DNA of 64,000 nucleotides from Isoetes taiwanensis (GCA_021234155.1 JAJEKV010000335.1:1-64000); one strand, 5' to 3'. Shown: positions 46,270 to 56,925, counted from the first letter of the stretch. The notes: a model not told the origin generated them from the letters alone. A program made the numbers and translations.

Positions 46270-47907
46270 CTAACAATTAATGAATTTCATAGATGAACAA
46301 TCATATAAAAGCAATTTTCTCATATAAAAACAATTCATGCATTTTATAGAAAAGATATTACATTTTCTTTTCTTGGCAACAGGGCCTGGAATACCCGAAT
46401 CAAATGCTTCTAAGTCCTCTTCCTTTACTCCAGCCCCAATTGTATCTAACAGGCACAATATATCAGGGTCCTTCTGTGCACAGGACAAGCGCAGTGCTTC
46501 CTTGTCCGCTCCACTCAAGCCTAGAGCTGCTTTATTTGCAAGGACAGAGTACATTTTGAAGCCTCCGAAGACTTTTCTACTGCTATAACTCGATCATAGT
46601 TTGCGGCTAGGGGCACGTGGTTGCCAGCTAAGGAAAAAGAGGTTTAAGCTTGAGGACCTCTTCTACTCCAGATGGACTATATTTATTATGAAACACAATA
46701 GTTTCCCCCTTGTGAAGGTAGCCCATATAATGTGCAATACTGGCGTCCCGACCTAGGGTGACTCTCTCATGCCTTGCACATAAGTCATCAATAAATAACT
46801 CCTGCATAAAAGAAACGTCAAATTCAATAAAAAATGAAACCAGATAAATACCTCTCTCTTGTCCCGTTTGACAATTGCTGGGTTTGTTATTTTGAAAGAG
46901 GACTTCGACAGCTCACGTTCTATGAACACAAAAGCAGTGTTTGAAGAGCTAGGAGCTTCAAATTTGACATCTTTCACTGCTTCATACCCTCGCCAAATTT
47001 TGTTGCATGACAATTTCAAATGCATCCTCTGGAGGTATTGAGGATCCATCATAAGTCACAGCCTCCATCATTTGTCTGGGAACATCAGTCTCAAAGTCTA
47101 TAAGTCCTCCCAGGCCTACAACATGTGCATATATTTGGCCGAATATCTCCTCTTCTTTCAACCATGTCATTTCAGATATGTCGGGCAGCAACAAGTATGG
47201 TTTTCCACCTATATGGATGGGATATGCTTCTGATAACCCCCAAGTAGACAATTTCTTCTCGGAGACCTCCTCTTCGAGAACCTCGTTCTCCTCATTTTCC
47301 AGTATGAGCTTCTCTTCCTCAGGATCTATCGGCTCCTCTACTGGTGAGGTGGGGCGTTCTATTTGAGCGACCTATGCACTTGAAGAAGAACCGGCATCTT
47401 TGTTTGGCTTAGTGTAAATCATGTATGCGCTGAACATGATATCTAGGCTGTAAAAACTTTCTTTGCCCTCTTGCCTGCACAGTTCTATAGGTAGTCTCTT
47501 CAAGAACCTCCTTGATCAGCTTTTGGAAACATCTTAATGAAAGCTTGCGTGCTTAGTGAAGGCAAACCAGCCACAGGACATGGTTTCACGTCAGGTCCAG
47601 CTCTAGCCATGAAGCTATGAAGGATGCCGCTATATGCATCAGTAGACTTGTTACACTCTGCCATAATGTCTACTGTCAGGCAAAAATTATTATATACAGT
47701 GGTTGCATCCACTGGTTCCTCTAATTCCTCCTCGAACTCTTTTGGATGCTTCTGACGAAAATCCCGTTCTTTCTCCACTATTTTTTCATACCATGCGCTA
47801 AACAGCTCCCATGCCTTATTTGACCCACTATTTACCATTCTCGTGGAGCAGCGCCTCGATTTATGACAGTTTGAATGTGAGCGCCTTTGTAGCGGCTTGA
47901 TTTGCAA
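46270..47907 (-). CDS. Unknown nuclear-type protein gene with an intron
   Basis: Reads as one gene through 47907-47500, 47251-46982, 47052-46753 and 46554-46270. Blocks: AWELFSAWYEKIVEKERDF, an acidic linker near 47345-47260 (PIDPEEEKLILENEENEVLE), GLSEAYPIHIGGKPYLLLP and KITNPAIVKRDKRE. A short intron with GTATTTATCT...TTTTATGCAG comes next (about 46803-46853), then ELFIDDLCARHERVTLGRD and HYMGYLHKGETIVFHNKYSP. The end has LGLSGADKEALRLSCAQKD and a basic PVAKKRKC that could be a nuclear localisation signal. Four or so frameshifts. Family not recognised. It lies between palindrome clusters 3 and 4. Confidence 0.5.
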
Positions 47908-47917
47908 GAGAGACTAA

Positions 47918-48215
47918 CACCGTAGCAACGATGCGAAAATAACACTTCCTTAATTTATGTTATACACAAATTCGCACCGTGGCTACGGTGCAAAAACAAG
48001 ACTTCGATAATTTATTCTATGTACAATTTCGCACCGTGGCTACGGTGCAAAAATACCCCTTTTATTTTTTATGCTATGCACATTTTCGGACCGTGGCTAC
48101 GGTGCGAAAATAGCCCTTCCCATATTTTATGATATCCACAATTTCGCACCGTAAGTACGGTGGGAAAATACAACATCCATATTTTATATTGTACACAATT
48201 TCGCACCGTAGCTAC
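47918..48215. repeat. Hairpin-palindrome cluster 4
   Basis: Six copies at about 47918-47938, 47969-47993, 48027-48051, 48083-48108, 48142-48167 and 48198-48215, spaced 57-58 bp. Most have the full arms with a GGCT centre; one has GCACC changed to GGACC and one ends GGGAAA. The ~32-bp spacers are AT-rich and share 'tttat...tat..acaat'. It fills the gap between the genes at 46.3-47.9 and 48.3-49.1 kb. Confidence 0.95.
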
Positions 48216-48345
48216 TTTAAGTCTTATGTTACAATGAAAGCAAATGTTTGCAATTAATATACAATAGATCTCCAATTAACTATCACTTATATTTATATTA
48301 CATAGATTCATATACAGATATGACTTTTGGTGGCATGCATGACCC

Positions 48346-49086
48346 CTATTTATAGCATTCTTCTCTGCGCTTTCCCACCTTCTGGCCGCCTATCATAAAA
48401 TGGAAGAAATTTAAGTCTGTCTCAAACTCTAATTGCTGCCGAACATCGAATAGAGACCACTCACTCTCCGTTCTCAGACTTTTGAACAGCTGATTATCCT
48501 TATGAATGTTCAAGTCTATGACAATGGAATGAGTGCCATCATTGTCATCTTGTTCTACAGGAATCCAGACGTACTTTCTTCCTTCATGGACATTTCGCCA
48601 TCTCCTATATTTAAAAGTGAAATACAGCGTTTGCTTCCGAATGCAATATCTGAACCGAGCCGTGTCTCGACTTATCCTGCATTCAGTAAATTCAGCTCCA
48701 TCGTGAAGTCGAGCACTCCAACCTTCAAGAAATAGATTATCTAAAAAACTATCCACCGACTGTTGAACTGTAAACATATTCAAGGTCGTCTTAACATTGT
48801 CGGCGCTCTTGAATAAGGCAATGAACAGATCAATTCCTAAATTTATCTTCACATGCCCGCAGACTCCTCCCTTCTCCTTCAATACCGTGAACATTTCCTG
48901 CGACAACTTACTCCGTGCTAATAAGATAGAAGTGGCATCCAGAGGCCTGCAGTATAGATCAGACAGGCTGGACAATGGAAGCTCAATTAGCTTGGATCTT
49001 CGTGGAGAGTATTCATACCTCCAGAACCATATACCCCTTTCTCTGAGCTGCACTGGTGTGCTACCTTCGAACAACAAGGAGCCCAT
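48346..49086 (-). CDS. Unknown 246-codon protein
   Basis: The cleanest ORF in the window: ATG at 49086, no break to the stop at 48346. It begins MGSLLFEGSTPVQLRERGIW and has WRYEYSPRRSKLIELPLSSL, LEGWSARLHDGAEFTECRIS, LYFTFKYRRWRNVHEGRKYV and LNFFHFMIGGQKVGKRREE. No transmembrane segment or known motif; alternating beta-like strands with many Arg and aromatic residues. It lies just beyond palindrome cluster 4 and about 0.8 kb inside the right inverted repeat, so it should be the last gene of the outer element. Intactness among broken neighbours hints at recent activity or selection. Confidence 0.55.
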   Translation of the reverse strand: MGSLLFEGSTPVQLRERGIWFWRYEYSPRRSKLIELPLSSLSDLYCRPLDATSILLARSKLSQEMFTVLKEKGGVCGHVKINLGIDLFIALFKSADNVKTTLNMFTVQQSVDSFLDNLFLEGWSARLHDGAEFTECRISRDTARFRYCIRKQTLYFTFKYRRWRNVHEGRKYVWIPVEQDDNDGTHSIVIDLNIHKDNQLFKSLRTESEWSLFDVRQQLEFETDLNFFHFMIGGQKVGKRREECYK

Positions 49087-49099
49087 ATCTTGGTGAAAG

Positions 49100-49834
49100 C
49101 AATGGAATACACTACTTATCGAGTGTGAAGAGACTGTTCCACATCAGATATACACAAACCTGAGAGAATAGGAATGAACTGGATAAGTAACTGAGCTAAT
49201 TTAGATATGGATTGCATAGAAGTACATACTCACAATTTGCTTCTAACAGTGGGAAAGTTCGTCGCTTGCTTATTTTTTATTTTGCCATATCTGTTGGAGT
49301 GTATACATGCCTTACTTGTACAAATATCTCTTTGCCTGATCAAAAACCGACCACCAAAGCCTTCCAATGTGCAGAAACATCATTTCTCCTGCATCTTTTG
49401 ACTCGCCATTGACCTCGCATTGCAGGTTTGAGTGTAACAAAGCTCCCGGTCGACACCACGAAGCTTTAAAACTCATTTCCGACGGTGATAGAGCTTATAG
49501 CCATCTAGTCACAGAATTCAAATCAGAATGTGGAGCGGGATCGAAATACTAGGAAAGGCTCCGCGATTTTACCTTGATCGAAGCTTTTCTGTAATCGAAA
49601 CTCCCTTTGGCGCAGGTGAAGAAGTTCCCGAGCAAATCGAAGTTCCCTTGGCGCGGGCAATTGATCTTCGTGCAAACTCTGTTGAGGAAAACACCTGAGC
49701 AGGAATTGCAGGTGGGAGTTAACGGTCATAATTGCCACGTGTGTAATCTGACACCCGAAGCTAAAGGCACGGATATTACCGAAGCTACGTGCAGTTGACA
49801 CCTGGAATGGCGAAACCAAGGCTCGGTGAAAAAA
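49100..49834. other. Terminal non-coding part of the outer element
   Basis: Short overlapping ORFs (49207-49412, 49523-49819) carry no motif. It may hold the promoter of the 246-codon gene. Confidence 0.4.
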
Positions 49835-49960
49835 CTCTGTACCAGACGTGGCATCGAGTTTCGACCCTTAATTGACCTAAAAAAAACTCTAATGCCAAGC
49901 CATACTTCCTATACTCTGCAAGATGGATATGTGCAGATGATTAGTTGTCTAACTTTAACC
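49835..49960. repeat. Right inverted repeat of the outer element
   Basis: Reverse complement of the 25975-26125 segment; best stretch 49862-49892. The 'cctaaaaaaaactctaatg' core is followed outward by 'cttgc' and 'catatccatcttgc'-type similarity (on the complement), and inward by ACGTGGC. Identity is about 70-80 % by eye, with indels. Confidence 0.5.
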
Positions 49961-50479
49961 AAATGGAGGTTAAAGAAATCAAAACACATTGAAGAAGTCG
50001 TTGGGCAACGACGAAACATTTAGAAGCCAACTGATAAATAGCTCCCTGTTATCAATGATAGTTGCTAGCCTGCAGAGATGTGAACTAAACCCTTGTATTT
50101 CAAGTTTTGCAAACTTAAAACTATTGAAATAAAGAGATACTAAGGTCCCATAAAAACCTTAAATGGTTTTCTTCAGCATGACAAAGAAATGATGCCACCA
50201 TATTGCTTCTTATTTCTTCAAGATGGAATCCATCTCCGTCATCCACAATCTCAAAGTGAGGCAATATCCTCGAATGAGAAGTGCACGCACAATACCAAGG
50301 GCATGAATTCCTAACTTGCATTTGCTTTCTAAAGACTAGCATCTCCAAAAATTTCTTTCAAGAACTTTTTATTTAATGGTGTTGCCATATCTACTACTGC
50401 AGCAAAGGAATCTCAGGAAATAAGGAAAGCAAGCAGATGGCAAATCCAGCAGAGGAATTCCTCTATCCAAAGAAGAACA
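49961..50479. other. No recognisable gene
   Basis: AT-rich spacer. From about 50400 the plus strand shows an open stretch (YPKKNKGKLIRLKALVQKQE) that leads into the first unit of the tandem array, so the array may derive from a longer coding or transposon sequence. Confidence 0.4.
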
Positions 50480-53400
50480 AGGGAAACTGATACGACTCAA
50501 AGCTTTAGTGCAAAAACAAGAATCAATGAAAAATAATCAACCAACAGATAGCCCTCAAAGACCAGCCTTCATGGCTTATGCTCTCCACCCAACGGGGTCA
50601 GGCTAACCAAGCAAGAAGTCGTTATCTTGCTTTCACAACCGGATCTAATAATTTTAATTCTAAGAACAATTTCAGCAACTCAGGCTGCAGGCAAGGCAGA
50701 TGACCTCCCTAAAGACCCAACCGAAGATTCTGTATCAGAGTGAAAGAAAACATCTGTATTTATAAGCACAAATCCACCTTTTTCCGGAAGACCTTTTCCA
50801 ATCATAAATGTCCATCCAAAAGGCAAACAATCTCTAAAAACAAGGGTTCGGCCACAAATATCTATGATCCGATCTTTAACAAGGCCAGATCGGCTCCTTT
50901 TCCTGTGTTAGGGAGCTCGTTCATCTCGACACGATTTTAGGCGTTTTATTTGAAAGAGTTCGTGACTCGTTATCAGCCACGCCAACATTAACTTTTAATT
51001 TTGAACCATTGGACCATAACTTAAAAACATAAACCTACCTACCTTGACCCAAATATCTTAATTCAATAAAACCACTCTAACTTCTCAAATCTTTAGTGCA
51101 AAAACAAGAATCAATGAAAAATAATCAACTAACAGATAGCCCTCAAAGACCAGCCTTCATGGCTTATGCTCTCCACCCAATCGGGCTCAGGCTAACCAAG
51201 CAAGAAGTCGTTATCTTGCTTTCACAACCGGATCTAATAATTTTTAATTCTAAGAACAATTTCAGCAACTCAGACCGCAGGCAAGGCAGATGACCTCCCT
51301 AAAGACCCAACCGAAGATTCTGTATCAGAGTGAAAGAAAACAACTGTATTTATAAGCACAAATCCACCTTTTTCCGGAAGACCTTTTCCAATCATAAATG
51401 TCCATCCAAAAGGCAAACAATCTCTAAAAACAAGGGTTCGGCCACAAATATCTATGATCCGATCTTTAACAAGGCCAGATCGGCTCCTTTTCCCAGGTTC
51501 CGGGAGCTCTCGTTCATCTCTGATACGATTTTAGGCAGTTTCGGCTGAAAGAGTTCGTGACTCGTTATCAGCCACGCCAACATTAACTTTTAATTTTGAA
51601 CCATTGGACCATAACTTAAAAACATAAACCTACCTACCTTGACCCAAATATCTTAATTCAATAAAACCACTCTAACTTTTAAAATATTAATTCCGGTTGT
51701 GATATGCCTGAACGGCTCCCCCGAGCACCACCATATCAATTCCTCCCCTTCCCGGGATTGATCGTCCTCAATCAAGGAATTATATGGCAAATTTGACACA
51801 ACCAAGTCCATAGTTGCAACCCTAGTTGAATGCTCAACTAGAAATGTCTACCACAACCAAATCCATGGTTGCAAGATACCAAACTGATACGACTCAAATC
51901 TTTAGTGCAAAAACAAGAATCAATGAAAAATAATCAACTAACAGATAGCCCTCAAAGACCAGCCTTCATGGCTTATGCTCTCCACTCAATCGGGCTCAGG
52001 CTAACCAAGCAAGAAGTCGTTAACTTGCTTTCACAACCGGATCTAATAATTTTTAATTCTAAGAACAATTTCAAAGAACTCAGACCCAGAAAAGGCAAAG
52101 GCAGATGACCTCCCTAAAGACCCAACCGAAGATTCTGTATCAGAGTGAAAGAAAACAACTGTATTTATAAGCACAAATCCACCTTTTTCCGGAAGACCTT
52201 TTCCAATCATAAATGTCCATCCAAAAGGCAAACAATCTCTAAAAACAAGGGTTCGGCCACAAATATCTATGATCCGATCTTTAACAAGGCCAGATCGGCT
52301 CCTTTTCCCAGGTTCCGGGAGCTCTCGTTCATCTCTGATACGATTTTAGGCAGTTTCGGCTGAAAGAGTTCGTGACTCGTTATCAGCCACGCCAACATTA
52401 ACTTTTAATTTTGAACCATTGGACCATAACTTAAAAACATAAACCTACCTACCTTGACCCAAATATCTTAATTCAATAAAACCACTCTAACTTTTAAAAT
52501 ATTAATTCCGGTTGTGATATGCCTGAACGGCTCCCCCGAGCACCACCATATCAATTCCTCCCCTTCCCGGGATTGATCGTCCTCGATCAAGGAATTATAT
52601 GGCAAATTTGACACAACCAAGTCCATAGTTGCAACCCTAGTTGAATGCTCAACTAGAAATGTCTACCACAACCAAATCCATGGTTGCAAGATACCAAACT
52701 GATACGACTCAAATCTTTAGTGCAAAAACAAGAATCAATGAAAAATAATCAACTAACAGATAGCCCTCAAAGACCAGCCTTCATGGCTTATGCTCTCCAC
52801 CCAATCGGGCTCAAGCTAACCAAGCAAGAAGTCGTTAACTTGCTTTCACAACCGGATCTAATAATTTTTAATTCTAAGAACAATTTCAGCAACTCAGACC
52901 GCAGGCAAGGCAGATGACCTCCCTAAAGACCCAACCGAAGATTCTGTATCAGAGTGAAAGAAAACAACTGTATTTATAAGCACAAATCCACCTTTTTCCG
53001 AAAGACCTTTTCCAATCATAAATGTCCATCCAAAAGGCAAACAATCTCTAAAAACAAGGGTTCGGCCACAAATATCTATGATCCGATCTTTAACAAGGCC
53101 AGATCGGCTCCTTTTCCCAGGTTCCGGGAGCTCTCGTTCATCTCTGATACGATTTTAGGCAGTTTTGGCTGAAAGAGTTCGTGACTCGTTATCAGCCACG
53201 CCAACATTAACTTTTAATTTTGAACCATTGGACCATAACTTAAAAACATAAACCTACCTACCTTGACCCAAATATCTTAATTCAATAAAACCACTCTAAC
53301 TTTTAAAATATTAATTCCGGTTGTGATATGCCTGAACGGCTCCCCCGAGCACCACCATATTAATTCCTCCCCTTCCCGGGATTGATCGTCCTCGATCAAG

Positions 53401-54106
53401 GAATTATATGGCAAATTTGACACAACCAAGTCCATAGTTGCAACCCTAGTTGAATGCTCAACTAGAAATGTCTACCACAACCAAATCCATGGTTGCAAGA
53501 TACCAAACTGATACGACTCAAATCTTTAGTGCAAAAACAAGAATCAATGAAAAATAATCAACTAACAGATAGCCCTCAAAGACCAGCCTTCATGGCTTAT
53601 GCTCTCCACCCAATCGGGCTCAGGCTAACCAAGCAAGAAGTCGTTAACTTGCTTTCACAACCAGATCTAATAATTTTTAATTCTAAGAACAATTTCAAGA
53701 ACTCGGGGCCAGTGAGGCAAAATGGATGACCTCCCTAAAGACCCAACCGAAGATTCTGTATCAGAGTGAAAGAAAACAACTGTATTTATAAGCACAAATC
53801 CACCTTTTTCTGGAAGACCTTTTCCAATCATAAATATCCATCCAAAAGGCAAACAATAACAAGGGTTCGGTCACAAATATCTATGATCCGGTCTTTAACA
53901 AGGCCAGATCGGCCCCTTTTTTTTCCCAGGTTCCGGGAGCTCTCGTTCATCTCTGATACGATTTTAGGTAGTTTCGGCTGAAAGAGTTCGTGACCCGTTA
54001 TCAGCCACGCCAACATTAACTTTTAATTTTGAACCATTGGACCATAACTTAAAAACATAAACCTACCTACCTTGACCCAAATATCTTAATTCAATAAAAC
54101 CACTCT
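50480..54106. repeat. Tandem array of ~810-bp units (five units)
   Basis: The same block starts near 50487, 51083, 51887, 52702 and 53511 ('gatacgactcaaatctttag' in the later units). Periods are about 596, 804, 815 and 809 bp. The first unit lacks the ~215-bp segment running from 'ttttaaaatattaattccgg' to 'gataccaaactgatacgact'. Later units are about 98 % alike, with differences concentrated at one site (51259-51290, 52071-52107, 53697-53722) just before 'gatgacctccctaaagaccc'. Each unit holds two short plus-strand frames (MKNNQLTDSPQRPAFMAYAL and KENNCIYKHKSTFFRKTFSN). They are conserved only because the DNA is; no product is recognised. Confidence 0.95.
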
Positions 54107-54863
54107 TCTAGAAATACTACGGTAGGCATGGACAAGAATGCTGATGCATCTCCTTGATAACCAAACAAGTACATACAGATAGCAAGCTAGTGACACCATT
54201 ATGGCCGGGATTAAAAAACCTCGCCCTTTCGGGTTTTCGAGGAAAAACCCTGACAATAATGGGATCACTAACCGATGCTAGGTCCAAAAACATAATAGAT
54301 CTTGTACCCTCATGCTGACTAGCCTTATTGGGTGAAAATACATTACAGCAAAGAAATTGCCAACGACGAAACATGTTTGAATTGTCTTCTTCATTAACCT
54401 TCCTCTTGTGCTCCGAAATCAAAGCCCTCCTCCAAACAGCCACGCTAAACCCTGCATACACAAAAAAGACAAACCAAAGGCCACCAAGGCCATCCAGCCA
54501 CCAAGGCTTCCAACTAGGCACCAAGCCTTCCACTAGGCACACCGGCCTCAACCAGACACAAAGGCCCCAACCAGGCACTCAGCCTCAAACCAGGCACTCG
54601 GCCTCCACCAGGCACTAGGCCTTCAACCCAGTGTTAGTTTATCAACAAGTTATACATTTAGGGGAAGGGTGGGGGGGGTGGGCCAAACCGTTGGGAGAAG
54701 GAAGAAGAGGAAAGGAGATGTTCCACGAGAGCTGATGAGAGAGAAGAGGCCGAGAAACACATAAATAGGAACAGAGGGAAAAGACCCTGCTAACTGCTAA
54801 CCGCCTCCGTATTTCTAGAACCTCGTTTTCCTTCTATTCGTTGAAACGAAGGAAAACGTCATT
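54107..54863 (-). mobile_element. Insertion unit 1 (short, with LINE 3'-UTR-like core)
   Basis: Starts with 'tctagaaatactacggtagg' and ends with 'gaaggaaaacgtcatt'. The same start and end bound unit 2, which follows directly. The core at about 54160-54300 matches the 3' UTR of the LINE near 15.9 kb ('gggattaaaaa.cc.cgc', 'ggaaaaacc'). A minisatellite of 'ccaggcactcggcctcaa' type fills about 54480-54640. No intact gene. Confidence 0.55.
54676..54863. repeat. Direct repeat R, copy 1
   Basis: Shares 'gggtgggccaaaccgttggg' through 'gaaacgaaggaaaacgtcat' with 56656-56850. Its end holds an 11-bp inverted repeat (CGTTTTCCTTC ... GAAGGAAAACG) that can form a hairpin. Confidence 0.95.
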
Positions 54864-56018
54864 TCTAGAAATACTACGGTAGGCATGGACAAGAATGCTG
54901 AAGAAGAGGCAGAAGTAATAAGAGTGTGTGAATGAGATGTATGTGAGAAATATAGTATATGGTGAAAATTAAAGTAAGTGAGTGTATAAATAATAAGCTC
55001 TGCTCTTCAACTAAGAAGGTTATTGTGTTTTAAATGCCCCTGTTTTAAGAAGCAAACCGAGAATGCCAAGAGAACTCTATGAACATTATACTACCAACAG
55101 TAACCCCGTTATAAGATAAACCCATTATAAAATAACGGTCCATAAAAGCACTTGCAAAATAATGACTACAACCCATTAGTTCACTTGCATTGATTTAAAT
55201 GCCCGTTCAAGGTTCATGCTTTGAAACCATATGAAGGCAAAAAATCGTTAGGGTTCGTTGGATCTTTTAACATACCTTCAAATTAACAAAACATATGCAT
55301 TCAAAAAGACTTAAATTATGAAGGCCAGAAAAACGTTAGGGCTAGTTAACCCAACAACCAAGAAAACTTACGAAAGAAAAAATATCCAAAAAGCAATGTG
55401 TTAGGGTCCGTTAAAGCAACAGCCAAGAAAAGCTACGAATGAAAAATATCAAAACAGGAAAAATAGGTCTGCACAGGTCTGAAGATCCGGCCTACAATCT
55501 CAGCATCCAATCCGCTTGAATCCGGAGTTCTCAGATGCAAATCCGAAATAACGGAACCCTGCAGCCTTTAGGTAGGTTAGATGCAGTCGGAATGGGAAAT
55601 CGAAACCCCTGCAGGCTTTAGGTAGGTTAGATGCAGTCGGAATAGGAAAAAACGCAGATGGAAAACGAAAACAGGCTTGATACACTACAGAACTCTTGAT
55701 TTGGCTGGCTCTTTACCAATGATTTTGCTGCCAAGATAGAACAAGTATAAAACAACAGGACAACAACAAAAAGCCAACCGGTGGTCAGAAGGATAGACAG
55801 TAAAAAAAAGAATCGAAGAGAGACAAGTTGAGAACCAAAACCATTTCCAGAACCTTCTTCCTGACACTTGTTTCTTACACAGCTTAAAAATAACTTCTTC
55901 CACCCAACCACAAACAACAGAACCGAATTAAACAAAACAACTGAGTAAAAGAACTGAACTACAAGATCCCTACCGAAGAGTTAGAATAGGCTTCACAAAT
56001 TAACAAACATTCTGAGCC

Positions 56019-56573
56019 TTAAGACAGAGTCACCACAGAACCTTCGAGCCCTATTTTTGGGCCCTTTTTCCAATCGAAAAGGTTTGAATCCCCCAATTCA
56101 TAGAACTCTGCGACTCTTGGCCCCTCCCTATCCCTGATGCAGATTAAATTCTTCCTGTTAGAAACCACAGAAATACCTCTATCGATGATGGCTTTGGCTG
56201 CTGCATCCAGGGTTTTGTGCATCCGCAAATGGCGCTCCAAATCCACAAAACAGTCTTCTAATTGATTCAGGACATCAAACTGTTTTATGTTTTCGTGATA
56301 CTTCAACAGAGGAGCCCTTGCCCTCCTGTTCTTTTCTTGGATCTCCTCCTGCAGAGAGGAAATCCTGGACTCCAAAGTCACCACCGTTTCTGCTCTAGCC
56401 TCGTTGAGATGGTCTAACCTAGCCTGCAAGCGATTCTCTAAAAGGCCGTTCAAGCTTTCTAGCTTAGCTTCCAGCCTGCGCTCCATGGCTTTAAGCCAAG
56501 CCGGAATCTGCTCAGAAGAATCATCCGATGCATGCCTCTTCCTAAGCCTTGTCACAGCAGACCTTGGAGCCAT
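56019..56573 (-). CDS. 184-codon coiled-coil protein
   Basis: An intact frame. It begins with a basic head (MAPRSAVTRLRKRHASDDSS), then a long heptad-like helix (WLKAMERRLEAKLESLNGLL, LDHLNEARAETVVTLESRIS, LQEEIQEKNRRAR), then a mixed region (LNQLEDCFVDLERHLRMHKT, IIDRGISVVSNRKNLICIRD) and ends GPKIGLEGSVVTLS. The layout of a basic start, coiled coil and compact domain recalls ORF1-type RNA-binding proteins of transposons, but I cannot assign it. The direct repeat R lies 83 bp upstream of the ATG and may contain the promoter. Confidence 0.5.
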   Translation of the reverse strand: MAPRSAVTRLRKRHASDDSSEQIPAWLKAMERRLEAKLESLNGLLENRLQARLDHLNEARAETVVTLESRISSLQEEIQEKNRRARAPLLKYHENIKQFDVLNQLEDCFVDLERHLRMHKTLDAAAKAIIDRGISVVSNRKNLICIRDREGPRVAEFYELGDSNLFDWKKGPKIGLEGSVVTLS

Positions 56574-56655
56574 AGCAAGCGGTTTGGGTACACCGGAAGC
56601 AAGCTAAAGACTAAGCAACCGAGAAGATTGAAGGAGCCAAACCGTGAAGGAAACA

Positions 56656-56850
56656 GGGTGGGCCAAACCGTTGGGAGAAGGAAGAAGAGGAAAGGAGATG
56701 TTCCACGAGAGCTGATGAGAGAGAAGAGGCCGAGAAACACATAAATAGGAACAGAGGGAAAAGACCTAACTAACTGCTAACTGCTAACCGCCTCCGTATT
56801 TCTAGAACCTCGTTTTCCTTCTATTCGTTGAAACGAAGGAAAACGTCATT
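56656..56850. repeat. Direct repeat R, copy 2
   Basis: About 195 bp; differs from copy 1 mainly by 'taactaactgctaactgcta' against 'ctgctaactgcta'. Ends with the same hairpin sequence. Confidence 0.95.
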
Positions 56851-56925
56851 ACCTTTTAAAATATTAATTCCAGTTGTGATATGCTTGAACCGCTCCCTCG
56901 AGCACCACCATATCAGAAACAATTA
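56851..56925. repeat. Resumed fragment of the ~810-bp array
   Basis: The stretch from 'ccttttaaaatattaattcc' to 'gagcaccaccatatca' matches 51676-51742 and its equivalents with a few changes. It shows the array once continued past 54106. Confidence 0.9.

Larger units (their letters stand above)
54864..56850 (-). mobile_element. Insertion unit 2 (2 kb, carries a coiled-coil ORF)
   Basis: Begins with the same 'tctagaaatactacggtagg' as unit 1 and ends with the same repeat R. After it, the tandem-array sequence resumes ('ccttttaaaatattaattcc', 56853), so units 1 and 2 together were inserted in the last array unit. A 50-bp local duplication ('ctttaggtaggttagatgca') lies at 55566-55640. No TG...CA ends, PBS or TIR were seen, so the element class is open. 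Confidence 0.55.

Noticed and set aside
42319-48215. CRISPR-like array (short repeats with regular spacers)
   Set aside because: Repeats are full palindromes of 26 bp, spacers resemble one another and are AT-rich, clusters lie in plant-type DNA with introns, and no cas genes are present.
26245-49960. Integrated giant-virus segment, because of inter-gene hairpins
   Set aside because: No viral hallmark gene (capsid, polymerase B, packaging ATPase) was seen, and introns plus a transposase-like gene and inverted repeats favour a transposon.
50480-54106. The two short ORFs of each ~810-bp unit as a multigene family
   Set aside because: Conservation extends equally over non-coding parts, frames are interrupted between them, and the 3' ends vary by frame, so DNA amplification explains the pattern.
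54676-56850. Repeats R as LTRs of a small retrotransposon
   Set aside because: Ends are not TG...CA, there is no PBS next to the inner side of the upstream copy, and the unit borders show head-to-tail insertion of two units rather than one LTR-internal-LTR element.
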